A stretch of DNA of 64,000 nucleotides from Istiophorus platypterus (Eukaryota > Chordata > Actinopteri > Istiophoriformes > Istiophoridae). The notes under the pieces were generated by a model, which was not told the DNA's origin, did no database searches, and saw only the letters and a program-made list of their open reading frames with translations. Position 1 is the first letter of the stretch; each line of letters begins with the position of its first letter. The translations under genes were made by a program, and so were the position numbers. Of the stretch, positions 35,501-48,100 are shown in pieces. The DNA is taken from positions 7,741,501 to 7,805,500 of the forward strand of contig CM029120.1 in assembly GCA_016859345.1 (NCBI GenBank). The letters are read 5' to 3'.

Positions 35501-36810
35501 CTTTCTTCAAAGCTTGCTACGTGGCGCCTCAGTTTCGCGATATAAGAAAGGACCACGCCAAGAGCATCTAGAGAATCGGTGTAGTTGAAAATCAAGCCCT
35601 TGTAAAGCAGCAGTTGCCTTCTGAGTTGAGGACAACCTATAAAAGTGTAAGGCTCCCAGTTGGGCTGTAACACTGTAACTGGGAGCCAAGTTAGACATTT
35701 ATCACTTTCAATAGCCTGCAGGTTAAAGAGCGAGTGAGTGGGCGCATATCCTCAAACTCCAAGACTGTATCTGTTGAGGGAAATAATTCGTCCCGCCAGC
35801 AAAATCTCAGCAAATTCTGGTTGTGGATGTTATGTTACTATTCCAGCTGCTTTAGCATTTCGTCGGGTTGTTCAGTCAAAAAATAAATAAATAAATAAAT
35901 AAAAAATGATGAAATGTAGATTTCAAAAAAAACAAACAAAAGTGCTTTCCTGTCCTGGATCTGTAGGTAGAAACAAGCTTTGAAAACTCGGCTTCTGACT
36001 CAGCGAAGCCACTCTCCTTGAAATGTCAGTCTTAGCCCCCTAGCTGTGGCGATAGATGGCTGACTGACACATTACGACTGGTTATTGTTCGGTATCCGAA
36101 AGAGCTCACTACCACTCCAAGTCTGTCTGGTGGGTGGGTCCGCAAATGACAGGATTTCTAACACGGTTTAATGAGCCCTCGCGAGACAAGGTTTTATTTA
36201 CTGTGGATCCCAGGCTGAAATTTTTAACAACTGTTATGCCCAGAGAATATTAAACCATCACTTTTGTTTCCTTTTCATGGGTCTTGAAGCCCTTCAAGAG
36301 GACTGTTAAATGGGGATTCAATTATTTCAGCGATGAGCACTGATAAAGAATGAACTCTATAATGGCTGGGGTGCATTGTAAATATAGTCGGTCCCAGTAC
36401 ATCCTAACTAGAGGGCAATATTTTGGATGTGACAAACTTTACATGCATAAAAAGGGGATCAATATAAAAAGGGATCATAAAAAGGGATCAATATTTGATT
36501 TTTTAATAAAAATTACCCCCTACATTGATTGGACTGAAAGTAAAACAATCCCTGTGACCCTTCTGAATCCTAATCCCTCATTCGAGCAACTCAAGAGTGG
36601 GAGGAAAATCAGGATATAAGCTCCAATACTCCAAATCCCCTTCCTCCATGTGTAAAGGTTCTCGAGGAGCCTGGAGAAATGGCAGTAGGTAGAATGATAG
36701 TGACATAGTGAGTAAGATAAAAGTGGAGCTGTGGACAAAAGGCTTTTGTGCTTTTCTGCAGTGGTAAATCAGTCCTGAGAAGGTTGTCAGCAGCTTCCAT
36801 TGGACAGCCG
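35501..36810. other. Intergenic, no gene seen
   Basis: Holds an (AAAT)n patch at about 35879-35906 and a repeated 'aaaaggggatcaata' theme near 36450-36500. No recognised protein. Confidence 0.5.
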
Positions 36811-36844
<34 letters not shown>

Positions 36845-36884
36845 TTCTCACTCACTCACTCACTCGCTCGCTCACACACACACT
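36811..36884. repeat. (CT)n-(CACT)n-(CA)n compound microsatellite
   Basis: CT units grade into CACTCACT/CGCT units and then a short CA run leading into a family D repeat. Confidence 0.85.
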
Positions 36885-36887
36885 TGT

Positions 36888-37145
36888 CTTACTATTTTTG
36901 TGGGGACCCGTCATTGACATAATGCATTCCCTAGCATCTTAACCGAATCTTAAACACCACAACTGAAGGCATAACTCCAACCCTTAGACTAACCCTAAGG
37001 TAAACCTAATTCTAACCTGTCCCCTGAAACCAAGCTTTAACCCTCAAACAGCCATTTGAACTTGTAGGGTCCAGCATTTTGATCCCCACAAAGTCATCAG
37101 AACTGTGGGCTCCCGGTTGTCGGGACCCCATGAATATAGTAAACC
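36888..37145 (+). repeat. Dispersed repeat family D, copy 2
   Basis: Landmarks are 'cttactatttttgtggggac' at the start, 'acataatgcattccctagca', runs of CTAAC-type sequence, 'aacttgtagggtccagcatt', 'gatccccacaaag' and 'gggaccccatgaatatagta' at the end. I recall this as a frequent teleost repeat, and here as at 29.4 kb it touches CA/GT microsatellites. Confidence 0.65.
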
Positions 37146-38290
37146 AAGCCCACACACACGCACACAGAAAGGGACATGCAATCAAAATGAGGTATAGGCA
37201 TATAAACAGGCACACGATCATTAAAAATAGACACATACATACAGACAGCTCACTTCGCATTTTTTGTTGCCTCCTGCAGTCAAACACACACAGACACACA
37301 CACACACACAAACAGACACACTTGTTGTGTTGCGCTTTCTGGGCCACCAAGGAAAGAGAGAGAGAGAAAATGAGAGAGATGGTAGAGAGACAGAGAGAGA
37401 GTGAGTTGCTGGCTTGCTTAGTGTGAGTCATGGACAGGCTGACTGTCCTAAGGCTTCAGTACACCATCTGCACCCCCACTGTTTCTACAGCCTCATCACA
37501 CAGCTCAGTGCTCCACAGCTCTGGACACACACACGCAAAAACAAACACACGCACGCACACACAAAAACAAACACACACACACAAACACACATAAAAACAT
37601 ACACATTTATAAAACACTCGAACATGCATACAGATAGAAAAAAAAAGGACAAACCTGACACATATCTGAATAGAAAGCTAAGCTCACTACATCTGGGCAG
37701 AACACTACTTTCCCACACACACACACGCACACACACACACACACAAACATTCAAATGTGTACAGAGAAAAACCCCAGTTCATATCTGCAAAAACCTCCAC
37801 CTAAATGCACAAAAATCATGCAGTAATTTATAGCTGAATAAACAAAAGAAATGATTATTAACCAGAAAACAGCCTGTTCACAGACTCATACACACAAAGT
37901 TAAATTTTTGCTGCAAAATGCAAATTTCCACAATTCTTTCCACACACATATCGGTCTCAACCAATGCTCGCTGCATCCCTGCAGGTCTTTTGGCACTGAC
38001 CAGTGATCTAGCAGAATTCATTATGGAAACTTGACACTAGCCCACAGGAAAAGAGGCAAGTATTGCAGAGCAATGTGCATGGTCCTTCTCCGTCTGGCTG
38101 TGTGTATTTGTGTTTGCATGCATGTGTGTGTCACTGTGTGAGTGTACATTATGATGCATGAAAGTACTCAGCCCAGGAATCGATGGAGAAGATCCTTTTC
38201 ATTAGAGTGGCGGTAAAAGCTGCTCTGGCAATGACCCTCCCTCTATTTTGAGCCGTGCCATATACACCTGCTACATTGCTTTCATGTAAC
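37146..38290. other. Intergenic with CA clusters, no gene seen
   Basis: Degenerate to clean CA runs at 37287-37322, 37525-37605 and 37714-37747, plus a GA patch at 37353-37402. No gene was recognised. Confidence 0.55.
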
Positions 38291-38994
38291 ACAAGATGAA
38301 ACCTCAGTTAAGAAGCCTTCATTTGTTTTATTCAATGAGGTTAATAGTATTACACATCACCACAGATATAAAACATTAGCCCATAAAAAGGACTGCAGAA
38401 TAATAATAGTATTAATAATATTGGGTAATATCAAGTTTTTATACAGTCAAAATGGGGGAAAAGTAGTACGATAATCACCAGCACTGAAAAATGCAGCACG
38501 TCTGTCTGTCATGGGTAAGGGTGAAGACTTGAAGCATAGAAGTATAGTTATTTAGAGAAAAGAAACACGCCCATACACACATGCAGCACAAACTGACAAG
38601 CAACGTTATCTACTAGCTCCTCATCTGAGGAGCTCCACTACAAAATACATCTTGTTCCATTTAACGCAGCCTGTTCCTAGCAAAACTTTACAAAATCGGT
38701 TTACATATCCTTACGATGTTGTGGTACATGGATAGAAACCAATTTCTTCATCTGTGTGTCTGCAAGTCTTGATCTTTTATTAAAATGTGATCAGAGTATG
38801 GTCTAAAAAAGCACTTCTCATTGGATGGAATATCTTCTGGTAGAAAAAACCTTGGATATATGATATGATAACTACCGGATAACAACTTTACACAACATAG
38901 TATAAATACACACAAGAGGCAGGGGATAGCATAAAGAACCCGCATTGCATTTCAACCTGCAGAAGTCAGTTTACAATGTACTTCATGGGTCTTC

Positions 38995-39255
38995 AACTAC
39001 GTATTATTTGCAAGGGTTTATCTTTAAAAATGAACCATTAAATTAAATTTACAATTAATCAGTCGTAATTTTGATTTAGAAAATGTCAGAAAAAAGTGAA
39101 AACTGACCATCTCAAATGTTCAGAGAAAGCAGCAGATTCTCAATTTTGAGAAGCTATAATATGTAAATATTTTTGCATTTTCATCTGATTCATGACTTAG
39201 CAATAAAAACTTTTGTCATTTAATTTTCTGTCAAATAATCTTTTCGGCACTAGTA
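38995..39255 (+). repeat. Dispersed repeat family A, copy 3
   Basis: Shares 'aaaatgtcagaaaaaagtga' near 39080, 'ttcagagaaagcagcagatt', 'gagaagctataat' and a terminus with 'aaataatcttttcggcacta' with the family. Same orientation as the 962 copy. Confidence 0.6.
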
Positions 39256-40258
39256 TTTTTGGACGATCGAATCAAATCTAAACTTTTTTTTTGGTTTGTT
39301 AACACTTCATTCTTGAACATCAGTTGACTTAACAGTTTCAACTCAAGATCCACTTACTAGGTTCCACTGGGGTTTTTGACTGCATCACATAGTCCTCTTC
39401 AGCAGATATAATTTCCCCATAGTTTGAACAGTCCTGTGAGCAAGTTACATCTGCTGTTGAAGACCATGTGATGTAGTCTAAAGCTCCAAAGCAAACAAGC
39501 AAGTGGACCTTTACTCGAGATCGTCTTTTGTTCAACAAATCTGGAATTTTTTTTTTTATATGTCAGAAAAGTCTTGAGGTCACTTTCTATTTAGGCATAC
39601 TTAATAAAGGGTTGGAAATCCCTTGTAGCCCTGGTAGGAGCAGCAGGTATAGATACTCGATAGATGGACTGACTTCCTACAGAGCTATTCCTTATAAGTC
39701 AAATACCTACATAAAAGTACATGGAGGTACACCATTTTTTTTTACAACCTGGCAGAATTTGACAATTACTGATCGATAAAGCACAAATAAAATGACCATA
39801 AACAAATCAACAACTTCAAAAACCCCTTATAAAGTATACGTTGTCAGAGAGTGGTACCAAAAATCTTTGAAATCTTAACAGGTATAAACAGCCTCGTAGC
39901 AACACACATCCCCGGTTTTAGCAGCATCCAACCACCACCTGCTTGAGCCAATATGCATGTTGGTGGTGATGGAGGGCTGCGCTCCTGGCTGGGAAGCTTT
40001 GCATTAACATTCCCGGTACCCCTGTTGATTCGTCAAAGGGCCAAATGCGCAGCGCGACAGAGGGAAGAGTTTGTTAGCCTGGTTTTGATAAAACAAACGT
40101 TAATCTCCTTAGAGCTGCTTCAGGCTCCGTGGCAGGTTTTGCGCGCAGCAAAGACAGACTGCCTGCCTGGCTCTCGGTGCCCAGCCACCCTCCTCACTTT
40201 GGGAGAAATTCTCTTTCCATTTCACCGCCTCTCATGTTTACAACAGTAATCCATTCAG

Positions 40259-40273
40259 TGACGTCAATATAAG
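40259..40273 (+). promoter_or_regulatory. Palindromic CRE next to a TATA-like box
   Basis: TGACGTCA (40259-40266) is the full palindromic cAMP-response element. TATAAG follows at 40268-40273. The preceding 300 bases are richer in CpG than the surroundings. No transcript start or exon was identified, so use as a promoter is speculative. Confidence 0.3.
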
Positions 40274-41174
40274 GGCGCCAAACTGTGCGTGATCCTCATT
40301 ATGCCCTCCCCTCCTCCCTCTCACACCCCAACCAGAAGCAACGCTTCCTAAGCTGGCTCTTTCTGGTGGATACTTATAGACTTGCTTGGCATTTGAACAT
40401 GAAAATTCCCTATTTGGTCCCTTTACTGAGAGGGGTAAAAAAGACTCAGGCTTTTGTGAGTTGTAGTAAATACCTCTGAACCTTTAGTTGAACTTGACAT
40501 TGCTGTATACTTTCCTTATTCATAGCTTTCGGGTGCTTTGAAGGATGCACATTTCAGCTGGTACAAGGGCAAATTCTCTGTGTGTAATGGTTGGCACCCT
40601 CAAACAGCTGCACTAGTTGAAAGGGGCTGGTATTGCCTGTAGTTTTTTTGTTTTCTCAGTCTTATCCCCCCTCTCAAGGGAAACTTGCTTTAGCAAATCC
40701 CAAACTGTTCATTGTGATCTCTCTCTCAGCTGCAGCCTCCTCCCTTCCTTCTTTGAATGTGTCTTAAAAAGGAACATGGGGGATGTGTGTGCTAAAACTA
40801 GAGGTGAACTAGGGATTTTAATTCTTCACCGTGCTCTCTTTGAGTCCCCTCTCTTCCCTTGTCCCTGTTCTTTTCCCAGTCTGGGCCGTTGAGCCGGCGC
40901 TGTGGGTAGTACATGTGAGCAGGGAAAAACGAGATTCCCTGCTGAGTGTGTGAGCTGCCAGACCTCCCCATATTCCTCCACCCCTGCTGTCTCTTCATTT
41001 CTAGTATTTTGAGTGAGGCTGCTGTTGTGGATTCAGTGTCCCTCAACCTTATTCATTTTTAAAAGGTCACAATTCTCTTTACCTGCCACAACCTACTTTG
41101 TTTCACTGTCTCTTTCAGCGGAGTCTCCTGAAGTACAATCATTGATATGGCACATCAGTTGTCTTTGCATTTTA

Positions 41175-42101
41175 CTATAACATCCTCTCATTCTGCATGG
41201 CCTTGTAGTAGTGCTCTTGCTCAGCATGGCTGTGGGCGGATACGGACGGCCGACGAGGCAGGGTGGAGGAGTGGGACAATGTCTGGCTGTGGCCGTCCAT
41301 CAGTAAATCGGGGTGGGGAGGAGGGGGAAGCATGCTGGAGCAGGATGGGTGAGGAGGCGGCGGCATGGGGGCAGCTGGATGAATAGGTGGGGGCATATGG
41401 GAGGAGGATGGGTGAAGAAGTGGGGGCATTTGAGAGGATGCCGGGAGGGGTGGTGGGGACATCTGAGAGGATGGGTGAGGAGGTGGAGGCATATGAGAAG
41501 ACGCAGGATGAGGGAGAGGAGGAAGCATTGGTGAGGGGCTCGGGTGTGGAGGGGGAGGCAGTGGGGAAGACGAAGAGTGAGGAGGAGGTGGTGGTGGAAG
41601 AGGGGATGACGACAGCTGAGGCGGGGGAAGCAGAGGGGAGGAAGAGGTGGGGGGAGGCGGGGGAGGCAGATCTCCCCCTCCATCAGCACTGCCGCTGGCC
41701 GAGGAGGAGCAGAGCGAGTCCGTTTTCACCGGGAGAGTCCGGTAATCCCGGTAGTGACTGACATTGTCCTGTCGATGTAGCACTGCACGGTGTTTGTCCC
41801 CTGCTGCGTCAGTGGTCATCATGTTACCGCTGATGGTGTTCCTCCACTCCCACGGTTTGCCGTTGGTGGCCGACACGCGCACCACCGGGTGGTGAGGGGC
41901 GTGGGCGTCGATCGTGACGATGCTCCCGCTTCCAGCGATGCTTCCCGGGTTGCTCCCGGTGCAGCTGTCTCGATCGGATGGGATCCGGTAGTATGGGGAC
42001 TCGGAGCAGTTGGACCCGCCGCCGGAGGAGGAGCCACCCTCTGAGGTCTTAGTGGACGAGGTGAAGGGCCCGTGACCCTGCTGCTTTGACATAGCTATCA
42101 C
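41175..42101 (-). CDS. plppr3: plppr3 last coding exon, distal tail
   Basis: Encodes 308 residues beginning VIAMSKQQG, as in human (LQVIAMSK). SDRDSCTGS, IVTIDAHAPHHPVV and KPWEWRN follow, then the long proline-rich tract. The end, STLPRRPS ... YYKAMQNERML-stop, corresponds to the human tail end (STLRRH...YFRKMQ). A ctgcag acceptor is used. Confidence 0.95.
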   Translation of the reverse strand: MIAMSKQQGHGPFTSSTKTSEGGSSSGGGSNCSESPYYRIPSDRDSCTGSNPGSIAGSGSIVTIDAHAPHHPVVRVSATNGKPWEWRNTISGNMMTTDAAGDKHRAVLHRQDNVSHYRDYRTLPVKTDSLCSSSASGSADGGGDLPPPPPPTSSSPLLPPPQLSSSPLPPPPPPHSSSSPLPPPPHPSPSPMLPPLPHPASSHMPPPPHPSSQMSPPPLPASSQMPPLLHPSSSHMPPPIHPAAPMPPPPHPSCSSMLPPPPHPDLLMDGHSQTLSHSSTLPRRPSVSAHSHAEQEHYYKAMQNERML

Positions 42102-45100
42102 CTGCAGGACGGAAGAAAGTCTCATCACTGTTAGAAAACAGCTACTCTCTAAATCAACAAATAGTCATTACAAAATATTCTGTGGCAATATGATGAGTTC
42201 GAGAACTTTTATGATGGTGAAGACTGTAAAGTTTGATAGTAAGTTATTAATTATCCTCCAAGGACATTTTAATAAGATTTAACTCCAGTGATAATTAGTG
42301 TTTGAACCCTTGTCAGAGTATTTCACATTGAAAACTAATCAGTGAAATTCCCTTCACCCATACTGTTCATTTAATAACTTCATCAACCAAATAAATTAGA
42401 GGGGAGTGCTGCATACAGAGTCTGGCAGCTGTTAAATCTCTTCTCCTATCTAAACCCCATTTTTCAAAAGTGGCTACATGCCAGTTGAAATGAGTATTTA
42501 TGAAAATATGAAAAATGCTGCGTAAAATAATGTAGTTATAATGATTTGCAGGCGTTCATTTTCTGATCTCTACTGCACCTGAGTGACTCTTTGCTGACTT
42601 GGCGGCTGGTTGGGCTGCGTGTTGGGCACACGGGGGGTCGACACTGCAATGGGCCCTGTCCCCGGTTCTTTCAGCCCTCCTCCCTCTGTGAGTGACAGCC
42701 ACTTGGCACGGGTTTTAGCGCTCTTGGGTGAGACAGGCGGTGGCCGGGAGGCCTCCTCGGGGATGTGAACCAGCGGGGGTGCCACCACCATCCTGGCTCC
42801 GGTTGGTGTGGCCGTGCCCTTGTTGGCTTGAACGGTGGGATAAAGAGAGGACGGCATCCCCTGTTCCCCTTCTCCTGCCGATGCCGCACCTCCTTCTTCG
42901 CCTCCATCTCTCCCGTCCGTTCCATCCTCCTCGTCTCGTGAGCTCTGGCTGCGGATTTCCAGCGAGCGCTGCTTCCACTCTGACACCAGCTGCCGAGACC
43001 TCTGGGGGTCGAAGGGAACGTGGAAGGTCATGTGGCGCTGCGTAGTAACGGGCTCCTCGGAGGGGGAGATGGGGCTGTTGCCGTTTGCAACTCGGGGCAA
43101 TGTGTTGCTGAAGGTTACCATGGTTTCCTTGCCCATGGGACCCCGGGTTGCCAGGAGCTCCACGTCAGCGCTCGCCCGTTTGAGGGAGGCCAGGGACGCC
43201 TTTTCCCTCCTCACCTTACTACGGGCCCCGGATCCCAGCCCTGCCCCCAGCTCCTCTCTGCTCTCGGACACCCTGGGAGCCTTCCTGTACAGGGAGTCAT
43301 GGCTCCGCTGGCTCAGCACCCTCAGGCTGTCCTTCTGCTGGGCTGCGGACAGTCTCTGTAAGGAGGGAGCATCTTCTTCTGATGCTTTGAAGTTTCCCAC
43401 TGCATACACAGCCTGGCGGGGGACAGCCAGATACAGGGAGGTGGGGAGGAGAAATAAATGAGGAGACAGAAATACCCAGCATGTTAAAAATAGGCTGAAG
43501 CATGAAAATGTATATCCTTTAATCTCTGGGAAGGGAATAAAATTGATATTCTTATTAATGTGGAGGTAGTGCATGAATAGGCATCTCTCCTTCTTCGTTT
43601 TGTTTAGTCTGAGGTCAGCATGAATCACTCTCTTCCCCCTCTCTCAGAATTCATCCTTTAATGACAGGAAGCAATGCGCCGCTTCTTAAAAAGTGAAAGA
43701 CCAAGAAAGAAGGAGTGAGAGGAGGAGGGAAGTGTGGAAAATGGCCACGACAAGTTTTCTTAAAATGAAGTGTGAAATTGTTCCAGAGAATTCTTATCGG
43801 ATTATTCATTTTCTCTCTCTTCCCTCCTTAATAGAAAAGGCTATATATAGCCCGCCAAAAAAAAAAAAAAAAAAAACTGCTGGGAGAGGAAAAGTATGGA
43901 AGCCACACGGAGAAAAGAGGTGATGAAAATAAGCAGCATTTGTTAGCACATGCTCTGCGAGTGTTAGAATAAAACAAAGGGACAGTTCAGTCACAGGAAA
44001 ACAAACAAACCACTTTATAAAAAAAACTAAAAAAATCTCACATCACGTTGCATTGCTGACTGCTAACTGCTCCCTCGGGACAAAACAAATCCCTAAATAC
44101 AAACAAATGTACGGTTGCATTCATTTACCAAACTAAACCCTGAAATAGGACATCCATTCCAGGACCATTTTACTTGTTCAAATGTCTTTCAGCAAGTTAC
44201 ATGATCATAAAAAGGAGTAATTATCTTGAAACGGGCAAAAAAATTACTCCTTTTTGATATATTTAACGATATAGATATATTTACATAGATATAGATTATA
44301 GATCTTGATAAATCCTTCGCTATGCTTGTCATGCACACTCTTGTGCGCTTTGTTTAACTGACCAGGTAGACTCCGATGCCGGCTCCTATGAGGTATCCCA
44401 CGTAGACGTCTATTGGGTGACTGCGGTGCTGAGTTATCTGCGTCAGCCCGGCGAGGCCTGCCGCCATGCAGAAAGCAAACACTAGGAGCGGCTTCAGCAG
44501 CTTGGTTGTGCTGCTGATGCTGGCATTAAAATACATCTGCAGAGAAACATAAATCAACAAGAGAGCGGTTAGACATACGGAGACCACGGTGGAGATTACA
44601 GGGCGTTATGCCACACTTTACCTCAACAGCACAAAGACAGTTAGGGTTTAGAGTGGTTAATTAACTACAGTATATGGCAAATGTCTTTCCATGCATCTAA
44701 AATGTTGTTATTGAATGAATTTTTTGAGGTTTTCAGGTGTATGCCCGTTCATATTTTTGCTGGGATTTAGATGAGAATATCCATACCACTCTAACTTATT
44801 GCCAGGAGCCTGTTATCTTCCCTTAGTGTAAAGTCTGGAAGCAGAAGCAAACAGCTAAACTGGCTCCACTGTCTTTTCCTAAAAAGAAATAAATCCACCT
44901 ACCAGCAGCTCTAAAGCTCTGTAATTTACACATTATATCTCGATAGTTTTTTTTTTTTTAAACGTGAAAATGACAAGTTGAGATCTTAAGAGACAGGACA
45001 GCTGTTTGTCCCCATGTAGTGACGTCTTGGAGCTTCTGCTTCATTCTTGGCAACTTTGCGGTGATGAAAAGACTCCAGGTAGTTAAATGTGCTCAGCCAA

Positions 45101-48100
45101 GATAAAACATGTTATTTATTGAGTTTTAGAGGTGCTGGTGGGCAGATTTTATTACCTTTGGACAGAGCCAGTTTAGCTGTTTCCGCTTGCTCCAAGTCTT
45201 AATGTTAAGCTAACTGGCTTCTGGCTTTAGCTCCATATTTACTAGACATATACGAGAGTGGTATCGGTCCTCTAATTTAACTCTCAAGAAAGCAAATAAG
45301 TATATTTCCCAAAATTTTGAAGTAAACCTTTAAGGACAAAAACTGTTTTATCCATCTGGATGACATAATTTCACTTGTTTCCAATGCAAATCCACTAATT
45401 TCTTCCTGTCTATGAAATTTATGGATGAAAATGATACCTCTTTGATTAGTTGGAAGGGAAAAAATCTGCATGACGCATATGAGGTTATTACTAGGCCATT
45501 AGGACGAATATGCTTTGAAAGTAAAACAGAATGAGGGCAGAAGAGACAGAGCAAGGGGAAAAATATATTCAGAGTTACATTCACATTCTCTGCACGCACT
45601 CCATGTTTTGATTACATCAAGTAAAGGACAGCTGAGTGACAGAAAAGCAAGTTTTGCAAAAAATATCCATTTTAACAAGCTTGTCAATCTAGTACTGAGC
45701 ATAAAAATCCTTAAAGCAAGAGGAGGGAAAAAAATCTGCCAGCAGGCTGACATTTCAGTTACTTTCAATGCAATTCAAATTTTCTCAGCACTTCTTGAAT
45801 CTTCCTTATATGTCTAGCTCCAGTACATTTTCCAAAAAATAAATAAAACATTGTGTTGTGGAGAGGAAACCAATGGAAATTACTTTAGTCAACTGCAATC
45901 CAACAAAGTTTTTTGAAGACTGAATCCAATAAGTAAAGGTCTCAGACATCACACGATAAAGAACAAGGCCGAGGACTAATGTTCTGACATCACTGTGTTT
46001 GATCACAAAACATTTTTTAACTGTAGCAGCCCGAACAGCTGTTTTCCTGATCCTGTCCTGCCTTTTCTCTCTGATCAGAAATCTGTCTAGTGAGCTTTAA
46101 TGAGCACACACTGGGCTCAGTGAGGCAGCAGTGATATAGCCAGTAGCTCGCTATAGCCATTGGTGGAGGAGGGTGTGTGGGTATGAGTGTGAACCTCATG
46201 GAAAAATGACAGCACTACTTTGCCATACGGTTCAGATACTGCTGATGTCAGCACCGGACTGTGGAACGGCAAAAGGCTGCTCGCTATGCATTAGGTTGTA
46301 TCAATGAACACTGAAATCTGACCTCAAAAGACAGTTCATGCTCTGTTTTTAATGTGAGATTTAGACGGCTCTTTGGCTTAAGGATAGTCTGCAATCCGGA
46401 AATATCTCAGTGAGTATAATGGTGACTTATGTATGAAGGGACGATGATTTCATTCCAGCTCTGACATGCAGGAACCAATTTGTGTTGCCAGCAAAAAATG
46501 TTAGCTAACCATAAGGAGGAAATGAATTGAAGAAATGAAATGAAGAAATGAATATCATCTGTAGAAACTCAGAAACTGAAAGAGGCAATCAAAGGAAAAA
46601 GAAATGTAGTGAAAAACACTAGTGTAATGGCAGCGTTTTGACCAGATATAAAAGAAAGTGGTTAACGTTTTAAGAAGATAAAATAAATCAATTATTCATG
46701 AAAGAGACACTCATTAAACCATACACATTCTGAAACATATATGCATCAAGCAGTCATGTGATGCAAATACATTATAGTAAAGTTAAACAAACACAGGAGG
46801 CATGTAAGACCTAGGAAGTGCTTACGGAGATATAGACAGCAGCGAAGCCAGAGAGTGTTGCATGCTGGGATGGAAATGTTTTCCTGCGGGAAGAAAGGGG
46901 AAGATTTAAGTATTATAGACCAAAGGCATGGAGAAAAAGAGATTAATATTTTCATTTTTAAAAAGCTGTGTGAATTCTGAATAAACCTGAATAAAGCCCG
47001 TCATGCTTGCTCATGTTATTTGTGATTTCGGGTGTGTGGTTGACATTAAAGCCTGTCTGCCTGCCTGACTGTGTTTGTCAAAACTGAGCGTGCGTCCTTG
47101 GATGTGAGCATTAATAAACACAAAGTGTATACCGAGGGGCATTAGTGGGAACACTGGGGGCGGGGTGGTTTGGGGTCAAAGCCGCTGATTTAGTTTAGAA
47201 AATGTCATTTAATTTGCCTCTTGAGAGTGTGTTTATCCTTTTGTCCTGCGCTGTTGCGTTTACCTTAGAAACACACAGACTAAAACTGTGTGCGTCTGCG
47301 TTCAGGTGTTAGTTAGTTGAGTTTTCTTTTGAATTTGAATTTTAGACCTTTAAAAATTGAGAACATTATTACTTTTTCAATGGTCTGTCTGAGGGTCAAG
47401 ACTGGGGTTTTAGACTTAAGGCTAGAATTGCAAGTTTATGCTAATTGTTGGGGTTGGGGCATTTCTACCTGTCTAATACCAACATGCTGGTGCTTGTTTG
47501 AACGTCTGACCTGTGTGTAACACACTGTGCTGCTAATGAGTACGTTCACAAGCCAGACTTAGCCTCTGCACCTGCAAGCGAGACACTGCAGCTGGGCACA
47601 ATGAGGTTTTTTAAGGGCACTGTTTGTCCTGCTGTACAAATAAACACTTAACTTCACTACGAAACATTTCATCAGTAAGGAAATATTGCATTTAAAAAAA
47701 CAAAAAGAAAAACTGTAACAATAACAGGTTCACTCTGTAGCTGTTTTAATCCTCCTGTTATCCTTTTCAAATGCAAATAAGTTTTGATTAATCTTGTAGT
47801 TTGGATATACTCCTGCAAGATAGTAATGGCAATATACACTTTACTGTACAACCACTGTAAATCATTTTATAATCGTAGCACAATGATTTCTGTAGCAGTT
47901 TCTGATAAAGCATATATTTCTCTGAGGAGATCTCAACTGCAGGCATATGTTTAGCCAAGCTACCAAAAGTTGCATTCTCATACGATGGCATTAGAAAAGC
48001 CAGCTAAAGAGCTAAGAAGCATACAGGTAGAATCTTGTACAAATAAACTGATGATTTATTGTTATTAATTCACTACATTTGCATTTCTTCATGTGTTTTC

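Larger units (their letters stand above)
38300..41174 (-). other. plppr3: Probable plppr3 3' UTR and flank
   Basis: This follows the plppr3 stop codon on minus and is nearly free of microsatellites, unlike its neighbour. Minus-strand AATAAA signals (TTTATT on plus) occur at 38776-38781 and 38327-38332. The UTR boundary is inferred, and a family A repeat lies within it at 38995-39255. Confidence 0.35.

Noticed and set aside
41300..41761. Plus-strand and alternate minus frames over plppr3 exon 8
   Set aside because: Shadows of the proline-rich tract. The homologous frame is unambiguous.
46250..46266. REST/NRSF (RE1)-like sequence TCAGCACCGGACTG
   Set aside because: The two half-sites touch without the 2-nt spacer of the canonical element, and other positions differ.
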